Below are positions 1-6,701 of a stretch of DNA of 26,594 bases, in pieces. How positions within the stretch are numbered: position 1 is the first letter of the stretch; each line of letters begins with the position of its first letter. The DNA is from CAYNOZ01 sp964398955. GTDB taxonomy: Archaea; Methanobacteriota_B; Thermococci; Thermococcales; CAYNOZ01. The DNA lies in the NCBI GenBank assembly GCA_964398955.1, contig CAYNOZ010000011.1, forward strand, positions 1 through 26,594. The letters run 5' to 3'. The notes under the pieces were generated by a model. That model saw only the letters and a list, made by a program, of their open reading frames with translations. It was not told the origin of the DNA and searched no databases. The position numbers and the translations under genes were made by a program.

Positions 1-1346
1 TTTAAATATATATTAGAGTTTTCAAGACTATCTTTAATATTTCTTCCAGTTCCAATACGATTAGAAGACAGTAATTCTTTAACTAGATCAGTTATATTAG
101 GATTTACTTCGTATTCAGCCATAAGCCTTTCTTTTTCAATCCAAACCCTATCATAATTATCCATGAATTCTTTCCTACCATCCATGTAAAAAGGTGGTCC
201 TTCCCTTATCTGTGTCCTGGATCTGCATTTATTTTCTAATTCAAGGAAGATATAACATAGGTTTTCAGTAATCCCTGATGCGCTATCATATATGTTAAAC
301 CCTTCTTTTTCTATGTTTAAACTTAAACTTCTTTCAGTTTTCTCTAATTGAGGAATAAGAGTATCTTTTATCAAATTTGGTTTTTTAAACGTTAAAATTA
401 GAATATTGGTATCCTTATCTTCTAAAACTTCATCCAAATTCTGTGTCACTTTTTCAACTTTTAGTTCCGTGAAATATTTTTCTTCTGGATCTTCCAGAAA
501 TTTTTCCGCAGCTATTGAGAATTCAGCCATTTTCTCCCAAGAAAGTATGGCTGCGGCGTTTCTTCCAGGATCTACAGGATCTAAAAGGATCATTGGCTTT
601 TTTTCATCTCGATCTATAGTTTGCTCTGCCTTCCTAATCTCTTCTTCATTAGAATTTAACCAGTCCTTAGGATCTATTAACTCATTAGGTTTCCAATCTT
701 TAGCATTTTTTAGAACTTCTAAGAAATCACCATAATGAATAACTAGTAATTCGCTTACATAACCTGAGAATCCTTTAACAGATTTTTCAGATCCATATAC
801 ATTAATAGTTTTCATGAATTTCTTCAGAAGCCTTATTTCGTTTTTCAGATTTACATTTGAGGCTTGCTCATTAATAAACTTAGTATGAAGTGGGGTTCTA
901 TCAACTGCTGTTTTAACTTCTTTGTAGTTCTGAACTTGATGTGATGGAACGATTTCAGCTTTGTGTTCCTTATAATTAATTTGAACGTAGGGATGTTGGG
1001 CATAAGAAATATTATAACTTTTTGACTTTTTTCCTACTTCTTTACCGATTTTTTTCCCTTTTTCCATCATTTCTTTTGTTTCGTAGTATTGGGGGAAGGC
1101 TAGGAAAATGTCAATATCTTTGTCTCCAGGGAGCCAGGTTCCTTTACCTACAGATCCTTCGATTAAGATTTTTACATCGTGGAAGTTCTCTTTAGATAAT
1201 TCTTTTCTGATAATATTTTTAATTTCCTTTTTAATTGTTTCCAATTCTTGTTTTTCTTCCTCGTTAGGTTTAACTAAGCTTCTTCCTTTATCGATCAGGT
1301 TCACGATATCCTCTTCACTTTTAAAATCTTGATTCTTTCTTCCCAC
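1..1346 (-). CDS. cca: Archaeal CCA-adding enzyme (class I tRNA nucleotidyltransferase), 3' end outside window
   Basis: This enzyme adds or repairs the CCA end of tRNA using CTP and ATP. The minus-strand frame is open for 448 codons and runs off the left edge, so only a short C-terminal piece is probably missing (family about 440-460 residues). The nucleotidyltransferase signature is clear at residues 64-81: GSVGKGTWLPGD followed by KDIDIF, giving the two metal-binding Asp at about 77 and 79. Where I expect the third carboxylate, the sequence reads AEIVP, so Glu seems to replace the usual Asp; this rests on a by-eye alignment. I chose the GTG at 1346 because GGTGA lies four bases upstream and no in-frame ATG precedes the conserved core. 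The start is 21 bases after the thpR stop, so the two are probably cotranscribed. Confidence 0.93.
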   Translation of the reverse strand, partial: MGRKNQDFKSEEDIVNLIDKGRSLVKPNEEEKQELETIKKEIKNIIRKELSKENFHDVKILIEGSVGKGTWLPGDKDIDIFLAFPQYYETKEMMEKGKKIGKEVGKKSKSYNISYAQHPYVQINYKEHKAEIVPSHQVQNYKEVKTAVDRTPLHTKFINEQASNVNLKNEIRLLKKFMKTINVYGSEKSVKGFSGYVSELLVIHYGDFLEVLKNAKDWKPNELIDPKDWLNSNEEEIRKAEQTIDRDEKKPMILLDPVDPGRNAAAILSWEKMAEFSIAAEKFLEDPEEKYFTELKVEKVTQNLDEVLEDKDTNILILTFKKPNLIKDTLIPQLEKTERSLSLNIEKEGFNIYDSASGITENLCYIFLELENKCRSRTQIREGPPFYMDGRKEFMDNYDRVWIEKERLMAEYEVNPNITDLVKELLSSNRIGTGRNIKDSLENSNIYL

Positions 1347-1367
1347 TCTTTCACCATGTATGGATAA

Positions 1368-1925
1368 TTAAGAGAATTTTACTTCCTTGAGGGTTTTATA
1401 AATAGGTCCATCGGGTGTTAAAGTACTTTTCTTCAATTTTAAAGCATCTATTTTCATTTTACCGCTTTCATCGTTTTTTAAAGTCTTCAAAAGACCTACC
1501 AAACTATCTTTATCCCAAACTTTCTTTACCCTGCCAATAGTTATATGAGGTTTGAATTCCTTATCATCCCTTTCAAATCCTAGATCAGATAGATCAGACT
1601 CTAATGAGTTTTTCATATCACTAAGATCTGGATCATCTTCTAATCCAGCCCAAATAACCTTAATATAGCCATAATGTGGGAATACGCCAATTTCATTAAC
1701 TTTCAAAGTTTTTTTCGGGTACTCATCATATTTCTCTAGGATTTGTTTAACTTCATTAATCCTTGGTTCCTCAACATCACCGAGGAATTTCATTGTTATA
1801 TGAAAATTGTCAGGTTTTACTAGGTTAATTTCTCCAGAATCGGTATCTGTAATTTTCTTTTGTACTTCTATTAGGTTTTGCTTGGTCTTTTCTTTATCCA
1901 AATCAATTGAGATGAAGGTTCTCAT
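1368..1925 (-). CDS. thpR: RNA 2',3'-cyclic phosphodiesterase (2H/LigT family)
   Basis: A 185-residue member of the 2H phosphoesterase superfamily, which opens 2',3'-cyclic phosphates on RNA ends and can show weak 2'-5' ligase activity. Both catalytic His motifs are present: HITMKFLG near residue 43 and HITIGR near residue 127. The usual N-terminal opening MRTFISID is also seen. Length is normal. Its ATG overlaps the stop of the upstream phosphoribosyltransferase by four bases (ATGA), and cca follows 21 bases downstream. Pairing with the CCA enzyme fits a role in tRNA 3'-end or intron-end processing, but that role is inferred from context. Confidence 0.93.
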   Translation of the reverse strand: MRTFISIDLDKEKTKQNLIEVQKKITDTDSGEINLVKPDNFHITMKFLGDVEEPRINEVKQILEKYDEYPKKTLKVNEIGVFPHYGYIKVIWAGLEDDPDLSDMKNSLESDLSDLGFERDDKEFKPHITIGRVKKVWDKDSLVGLLKTLKNDESGKMKIDALKLKKSTLTPDGPIYKTLKEVKFS

Positions 1926-2392
1926 TCTTCTTCCTCCATCTGTTTTTCAACTGGGAAGTTTTCCCATGGAAACACTACCCATCTATCTGTTTTGAAGATA
2001 TACTGGTCTGGTTTCATTTCTGCGTGAGGTTTGGTAACCAGAGCAGCAGTCATAATGCTTTCAGGGTCTCTTTCTTTAACATGATTCATAATGGTTTTTA
2101 ATGTTTTACCAGTATCAACAACGTCATCAATTATTAAAACCTTTTTAGATTCTACTTCACCGGATAAAGATGATCTAATTATCGGTTCCTTGTCACGATC
2201 TTCGATATCTTTATAGAATTTAGCATCAACATATATTAATCTCTTTTTATATGTGTGAGAAACCATAACTGCAGGAATTAATCCTCCTCGCGCAATTCCT
2301 ACAATAACATCGGGGTTATAATCCTTGCAGAGTAAAGCCAATTGGTTTGAAGCTTTTTCAACTTGCCACCAGCTTAAGTAATCCTTATCCAT
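1922..2392 (-). CDS. Purine-type phosphoribosyltransferase
   Basis: A 156-residue type I phosphoribosyltransferase. The PRPP-binding motif is LIIDDVVDTGKT near residue 90, and the pyrophosphate-loop segment VGIARGG is near residue 34. The family transfers a base to PRPP. The size and the WW...F spacing resemble archaeal xanthine/hypoxanthine-guanine salvage enzymes (Gpt-like), but substrate cannot be read from sequence alone. A longer frame begins with GTG at 2401. I prefer ATG 2392 because AGGTGG, a good Shine-Dalgarno match, overlaps that GTG and sits at the right distance from the ATG. The protein ends in four Glu. It heads the thpR-cca operon and is divergent from tmk. Confidence 0.85.
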   Translation of the reverse strand: MDKDYLSWWQVEKASNQLALLCKDYNPDVIVGIARGGLIPAVMVSHTYKKRLIYVDAKFYKDIEDRDKEPIIRSSLSGEVESKKVLIIDDVVDTGKTLKTIMNHVKERDPESIMTAALVTKPHAEMKPDQYIFKTDRWVVFPWENFPVEKQMEEEE

Positions 2393-2469
2393 CAATCCCA
2401 CCTTAATCTTAAATTAAAACCATAAGTAATAAATATGTCCCTGTTTACCTTTCTTTGTCAGGTGACAAA

Positions 2470-3168
2470 GTGAAAGGGACTTTCATTGTACTTGAAGGAA
2501 TAGACGGTGCAGGCAAATCAACCCAAGCAAAGATGCTTGCAGAGAAATTAAGGAACGATGATAATGTTTATTTAACAAAAGAACCCTCAGAAACATCAGT
2601 TGGGGATTTTATCAGGGAATCTGTTCTAGGAGACAATAAAGAAGCAAGCATAATTGATGGAGACACCTTAGACCCGAAAGCTGAAGTACTACTATTCACA
2701 GCCGATAGAGCAGAACATTGTGAAAAAGAAGTAGTACCTGCACTTGAAGATGGTAAAATAGTAATATCAGACAGATTTTACTACTCAACGTACGCATATC
2801 AAGCGGCAAGAGAAGGAATAGATCTAGAATGGCTCAAACAAGTAAATTCATTTGCTATAAATCCAGACCTTGTTATATTGTTAGATATACCAGTTAAAGA
2901 AGGCTTAAAGCGGATAGACAAAGATCCAGATTACATCGAAAGAGTTGAAAAAATCCAACATAAAGCCAGAGAAAATTATATGGATCTATCCGAGGAATAC
3001 GATGAAATTAAAGTAGTAGACGGAAAAAAATCAACTGAAAAAGTTCATGGAGACATATACGAATTAGTGAAAAACTTCATGGAAAAAAGAGAAAAAGAAA
3101 AAGAGGAAAAAGAAGAGGAAGAAGAGGAAGAAGAAGACAACTTGAGTGAGGCAGAGGAAGAGGAATAA
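2470..3168 (+). CDS. tmk: Thymidylate kinase with acidic C-terminal tail
   Basis: Phosphorylates dTMP to dTDP. The P-loop GIDGAGKST lies near residue 10, and the DRFYYSTYAYQ segment with the substrate-binding Asp-Arg is near residue 95. The enzyme core ends near residue 205. A tail of about 28 residues follows, almost all Glu and Lys (KEEKEEEEEEEED), which is not part of the family fold. The frame extends upstream to a TTG at 2455, but GTG 2470 is the better start because AGGTGA is centred six to ten bases before it. The AAATA-rich stretch around 2428-2436 may be the promoter. Unlike most genes here, codons are A-rich from the start. Confidence 0.93.
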   Translation: MKGTFIVLEGIDGAGKSTQAKMLAEKLRNDDNVYLTKEPSETSVGDFIRESVLGDNKEASIIDGDTLDPKAEVLLFTADRAEHCEKEVVPALEDGKIVISDRFYYSTYAYQAAREGIDLEWLKQVNSFAINPDLVILLDIPVKEGLKRIDKDPDYIERVEKIQHKARENYMDLSEEYDEIKVVDGKKSTEKVHGDIYELVKNFMEKREKEKEEKEEEEEEEEDNLSEAEEEE

Positions 3169-3249
3169 TTATAGATATGTTATATTCATTTTTTTTATTA
3201 AAATATTATTTTCTTAGTTGAAAAAATGAAAAAATTTTTTGATCGTAAA

Positions 3250-3259
3250 CCTTTTATAT
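3250..3259 (+). promoter_or_regulatory. TATA box upstream of proC
   Basis: CCTTTTATATG in an AT-rich spacer matches an archaeal TATA element. A start about 27 bases downstream would fall near 3280, just before the first candidate start codons at 3290-3309. Prediction by eye only. Confidence 0.4.
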
Positions 3260-3308
3260 GTTGATCTTCTCTTAGAACTAGTGATACATATGTTCATGTC
3301 AAACGGAA

Positions 3309-4235
3309 GTGAGTGTGTTCCACAAGGTTTTAAACAGTAAATCTTGTATAGAAGCTTTTCTATCTAGAATTGGGTTACTAAATTCTGAAAAAATTTCTAA
3401 AGGGACTGTTATATCAGGTAGTGAATCATCTGGTTCTCATGCTGGAGTAGATAAGGAAATGGCTGTAATTGGTACTGGCAGTTTTGGATCTACTTTTCTG
3501 AAGAAGGTTGCTGGTACTGCTATTGAACCTGAAGAGATTATTGCGAGCAATCCTAGTGGATCGAATTTTAGTGAGTTAAATGATTTAGGAATAGAAACTA
3601 CTAATAGTAATATTGAGGCTGTTTCTAGATCTGATTTGATATTTTTAGCTGTTGAACCTGGTCAAGTTAGAGAGGTTTTAGAGGAGATAGATTTAACTAA
3701 TGATAAGGTTTTAGTTTCAGTGGCAGCAGGTGTTTCAATAGATTTTATTCAGAGTTTCTGCAGTGCTAAGGTAGTTAGGGCAATGCCAAATATCAATGTT
3801 CAAGTAGCTGAAGCAGCTATAGGTTATTCTAAGAGTGAAAATATTACTGAAGATGAAGAGAAGAAGGTAAGGGAGATATTTAAGTCTGTTGGAACGATAT
3901 ACAATGTAGACGAAACAAAATTAGAAGCAGTTACAGGTTTAAGTGGAAGCGGCCCTGCTTTTGTGTACACAGTGATAGAAGCGATGATGAATGCTGGAAT
4001 TGAAAATGGTTTGACTAGGGAAGAGTCAATAAAATTAACCTTGCAGACAGTTAAAGGAAGTGCTGAAATGGTAGATAAATCTAGTAGGAGCGTTGAGGAA
4101 TTAATTGATATGGTATCAACACCTAATGGAACTACTATAGAAGGAATTAAAGTTTTTGAAGAGACTGATTTTCAGGAATCCCTTGTAAAAGCGATAGATG
4201 CTGCCACGAAAAGAGCCGAAGAATTATCAAGATAA
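3309..4235 (+). CDS. proC: Pyrroline-5-carboxylate reductase, with possible N-terminal extension
   Basis: Catalyses the last step of proline synthesis, reducing pyrroline-5-carboxylate with NAD(P)H. The Rossmann start AVIGTGSFGSTF is at residues 52-63, AMPNINVQVAE lies in the middle, and the signature LSGSGPAFVYTVIEAM is in the C-terminal dimerisation domain, followed by VSTPNGTTIEGI. The conserved protein begins at Met-51 (3459), giving a normal 258-residue enzyme. The open frame continues upstream for 50 Ser-rich residues to GTG 3309. I kept the longer form because the likely TATA box is at 3250-3259, which would otherwise leave a leader of about 175 bases, and because the extension has no stops. 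The ribosome site is weak for both starts, so the true start is uncertain. Confidence 0.88.
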   Translation: MSVFHKVLNSKSCIEAFLSRIGLLNSEKISKGTVISGSESSGSHAGVDKEMAVIGTGSFGSTFLKKVAGTAIEPEEIIASNPSGSNFSELNDLGIETTNSNIEAVSRSDLIFLAVEPGQVREVLEEIDLTNDKVLVSVAAGVSIDFIQSFCSAKVVRAMPNINVQVAEAAIGYSKSENITEDEEKKVREIFKSVGTIYNVDETKLEAVTGLSGSGPAFVYTVIEAMMNAGIENGLTREESIKLTLQTVKGSAEMVDKSSRSVEELIDMVSTPNGTTIEGIKVFEETDFQESLVKAIDAATKRAEELSR

Positions 4236-4334
4236 TTTCTGTTTTTCTTAAAATCTTTTATTTTTTATCTTCATGTTTTGTAAATCTTTTTTTCACCCAA
4301 AATACTTAATAGTTATATCGCCCAGAATATTTTA
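4236..4334 (+). other. AT-rich spacer: proC terminator region and promoter of the RNA gene
   Basis: Directly after proC there are several T runs (4243-4249 and 4257-4292), which suit archaeal T-rich termination. A TATA-like element CTTAATAG follows at about 4305-4312, predicting a transcript start near 4335, where the G+C-rich RNA candidate begins. Confidence 0.45.
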
Positions 4335-4495
4335 GACCTTCCCAAAGGGTATTGTACACCTCAAAAGAGGGTCGGCTTTGCCATTCGAGGTCCTCATGTG
4401 AAAAAGTGATCGTGAGAAACCCTGGCAAAGTACAGACCCGTTGGGTCATCCCGGGTGAATTAAGTGATCTCGGGATCAACGGTCGGGTTACATTA
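4335..4495 (+). ncRNA. Candidate double-hairpin box H/ACA guide RNA with two K-loops
   Basis: The 4321-4500 block has 85 G+C in 180 bases, against 15 in 60 at 4621-4680 (hand counts). Hairpin 1: lower stem 4376-4383 with 4423-4430 (CTTTGCCA/TGGCAAAG), pocket strands 4384-4392 and 4417-4422, upper stem 4393-4397 with 4412-4416, loop 4398-4411 (GTGA-AAAA-GTGATC), then T and ACA at 4432-4434. Hairpin 2: lower stem 4436-4440 with 4484-4488 (ACCCG/CGGGT), pockets 4441-4447 and 4477-4483, upper stem 4448-4454 with 4470-4476, loop 4455-4469 (GTGA-ATTAA-GTGATC), then T and ACA at 4490-4492. In both loops the tandem G.A, U.U and G-C pairs fit an L7Ae K-loop. A T run (4497-4500) follows. Archaeal H/ACA RNPs pseudouridylate rRNA. 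The function of 4335-4375, which has a small CCTC-AAAA-GAGG hairpin at 4359-4370, is unclear. Confidence 0.72.
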
Positions 4496-4529
4496 CTTTT
4501 AGATTCAAGATTTTTCATAAGTGGTCTTA

Positions 4530-4946
4530 ATGTTAGAGAAAGAAAAAGTGAAGAAATGCATTCAGAAATTAAGAACTTTCAAGGGTACTATAGTAGTGGA
4601 AGGTAAAAAAGATAAAAATGCTTTAAAGCAAATCGGAGTAAAAGCTAATATATGTACTATTAAATCTTCAAATTTATCTGTTAGCAATTATGCAATAGCT
4701 CTGGGTAGAAAGATGCAGAAAAAGAATCAAAAAGTACTAATACTAACTGACTTTGATGAAGAAGGTAATAAACTAGCGAAGAGTCTTATGAATAAGTTGC
4801 AACACTGGGACGTAGAAGTAGACCGTGAAACCAGAGCCTTACTGAAATCCTATTTAAAAAAGGATATAACCACTATAGAAAGTTTACCGACCCTAAAACT
4901 TGAATTTACTAATAAACCATTACAATCTAAAGAGAAACTTGTTTAA
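4530..4946 (+). CDS. Small Toprim-domain protein (UPF0292-like)
   Basis: A 138-residue single-domain Toprim protein. The acidic motifs of the fold are visible: VVEGKKD near residue 23 and ILTDFDEEG near residue 73. Toprim domains bind Mg2+ and occur in primases, topoisomerases, OLD nucleases and RNase M5. This stand-alone archaeal family resembles the RNase M5 class, but its reaction is not established to my knowledge. The frame also allows GTG 4521; ATG 4530 is preferred because GTGGT sits just upstream of it. It lies 17 bases before dnaG, so joint transcription is likely, and the H/ACA RNA ends about 35 bases upstream. Confidence 0.82.
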   Translation: MLEKEKVKKCIQKLRTFKGTIVVEGKKDKNALKQIGVKANICTIKSSNLSVSNYAIALGRKMQKKNQKVLILTDFDEEGNKLAKSLMNKLQHWDVEVDRETRALLKSYLKKDITTIESLPTLKLEFTNKPLQSKEKLV

Positions 4947-4963
4947 AGGAGAGATGATAATTT

Positions 4964-6402
4964 ATGAAAAATATTAGCACAACAAAATACGTATTACATG
5001 CAAATTTAGAGGCTGAAGGAGTGGTAGAGCGACCCGATGTAGTAGGTGCAATTTTCGGCCAAACAGAAGGATTACTAGGAGATGAACTAGACTTAAGAGA
5101 ACTACAGAGCTCAGGACGAATTGGAAGAATAGACATTGAACTAAATACGCGAAACGGAAAGACAAACGGAGACATAGAGATACCATCAGGCCTAGGGAAG
5201 ATAGAAACCTCAATACTAGGCGCAGCTCTAGAAACCGTCGATAGAGTAGGACCAAGTAAAGCCGAGATAAAGGTAGACAAAATTGAGGACGTAAGAACAT
5301 CTAAACGAAATTACATAGTGGACAGAGCAAAAGAAATACTATCTGACATGTTAGAAGAAAGTGCAAGAGAAAGCGAAGAAATAAAAGAAGAAATTGAAAA
5401 GTCAATTAAATCAGACAGAATAATAAAATTCGGAGAAGCAGGAATGCCAGCAGGACCACACGTTCCTTCCTCAGACTCATTAATAATAGTGGAAGGAAGA
5501 TCAGATGTCTTAAACCTACTAAAAAATGGAGTAAAAAATTCTATAGCAATAGAAGGAACATCAGTACCGCCTGAAATAAAAGAAATAACAAAAGACAAAA
5601 CAGTAACCGCATTCACAGACGGAGATAGAGGAGGAGAACTAATACTAAAAGAACTACTACAAGTAGCAGACATAGACTACGTAGCAAGAGCACCAGAAGA
5701 CAAAGAAGTAGAAGAACTAGACAAAGCCCACATAATGGACAGCCTAAGAAAGAAAATGCCAATGGAACAATACCTAAAAAGAGAAAGACACAAAAAAGAA
5801 GAAAAAGAAGAGACTGAAGAGGAAGAAGTAGTAGAAGAGGAAGTAGAAACCGAAGAAGAAGTCGAACAAGTAGAAGAGACTGAAGAGGAAGAAGTAGTAG
5901 AAGAGGAAGTAGAAACCGAAGAAGAANNNNNNNNNNNNNNNNNNNNNNNNNNNNNNNNNNNNNNNNNNNNNNNNNNNNNNNNNNNNNNNNNNNNNNNNNN
6001 NNNNNNNNNNNNNNNNNNNNNNNNNNAGAAGAGACTGAAGAGGAAGAAGTAGTAGAAGAGGAAGTAGAAACCGAAGAAGAAGTCGAACAAGTAGAAGAGA
6101 CTGAAGAAGAAGTTGAAGAGCAGAAAAAAGGAAAAAACGAATACATAAACGAAGTAAAAGGAAGCAAAAAAGCAATACTACTAGACAGTAATGAAGAACT
6201 AATAGATGAAATCCAAGTAGGAGATCTAATAAATGAAATAAAAAATACCGAATCAGTCAAAACAGTAATATTCGATGGAATACTAACACAAAGATTAATA
6301 GACGTAGCATCAGACAAAGGAATAAAAACTATCGTAGGCGCCAGAAAAAACGGACTAGTTAGAAGACCAGTAGACCTTTCAATAGAAACATTTTCCGAAT
6401 AA
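4964..6402 (+). CDS. dnaG: Archaeal DnaG primase/exosome subunit, interrupted by assembly gap
   Basis: Archaeal DnaG has a Toprim core and associates with the RNA exosome as a poly(A)-binding subunit; primase activity has been reported for some members. The conserved N-terminus (TTKYVLHANLEAEGVVERPD) is followed by Toprim motifs VEGRSD near residue 178 and FTDGDRGG near residue 216. From about residue 283 the protein becomes a Glu/Val/Thr repeat, broken by 100 Ns. After the gap, a further frame continues the repeat and then a folded C-terminal domain ending LSIETFSE at the TAA 6400-6402. The two halves are out of frame only because the gap length is arbitrary; I treat this as one intact gene. 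GAGATGAT upstream serves as ribosome site. Confidence 0.93.
5813..6120 (+). repeat. 66-bp tandem repeat encoding acidic 22-residue units, with collapsed gap
   Basis: Units start at 5813 and 5879 before the gap and at 6034 after it; the complete units at 5813 and 6034 are identical 66-mers. A degenerate partial copy begins at 6100. Each unit encodes 22 residues, mostly Glu and Val with Thr and one Gln. The gap of exactly 100 Ns (5927-6026) lies inside the array, so the copy number is unknown. Confidence 0.95.
5927..6026. other. Assembly gap of 100 Ns
   Basis: A run of exactly 100 Ns, the usual placeholder for a gap of unknown size, inside the dnaG repeat array. Confidence 0.99.
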
Positions 6403-6440
6403 AAAGAAGGGCATAAATTTCTATTCCCCTTTTATTATTT
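6402..6440 (+). terminator. Probable dnaG terminator
   Basis: Directly after the dnaG stop, AAGAAGGG (6404-6411) can pair with CCCTTTT (6427-6433), including a G.T wobble, across a loop of about 15 bases. A T-rich run follows. Confidence 0.4.
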
Positions 6441-6701
6441 TTAAAACAAATATTGAGGAACAATACTATTATCCAACCAATAATTTAATCAAAAAGATAA
6501 AAATCAATTAATTTCTACAATTCTTCGAATCTACTTTCTGAGATGAAATAAGTTACCACTAATGAATGAATACAGAATATCTACTGAAAAATTTTCAAGA
6601 AGGGATCGAAGATAATCTGCAATGTTTTTGATCAAAGAAGAAAGTTTTTAGTTGAGTAATTGTTTATTATATTGGGGTTAATCCATTTTAGGTGGGGTTT
6701 T
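6441..6701 (+). other. Non-coding AT-rich spacer upstream of the mscS-gltX-gatE unit
   Basis: No convincing gene is seen here. A TATA-like TTTATTATA at 6663-6671 predicts a transcript start near 6692-6694, just before the GGTGG ribosome site of the next gene. A weak C/D-box-like arrangement lies at 6540-6587 and is treated as a low-value finding. Confidence 0.4.

Noticed and set aside
406..1332. Ser-rich plus-strand open frames opposite cca
   Set aside because: They are antisense to a well-supported CCA-enzyme gene, have no ribosome sites and show the low-complexity composition expected from the complement of Glu/Asp/Lys codons.
4447..4465. Resemblance to 5S rRNA (CATCCCG ... TTAAG)
   Set aside because: The bases belong to a self-contained hairpin, the spacing differs from 5S, and no 5S helix I or V partner is present.
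4335..4495. SRP RNA or RNase P RNA
   Set aside because: The SRP helix 8 motif and the RNase P CR-I/CR-V motifs could not be found, the length is short, and the H/ACA layout explains the stems, loops and ACA positions.
4306..4606. Short open frames on both strands over the G+C-rich island
   Set aside because: Neither has a ribosome site or recognisable protein sequence, and the paired stems and repeated loops point to an RNA gene.
5613..6317. Leu/Ser-rich minus-strand frames opposite the dnaG repeat
   Set aside because: They are the complement of Glu-rich repeat codons and cross the N gap; the plus-strand DnaG explains the region.
4964..6402. dnaG as a frameshifted pseudogene
   Set aside because: The frame break comes only from the arbitrary 100-N spacer; repeat phasing restores the frame and the C-terminal domain is intact.
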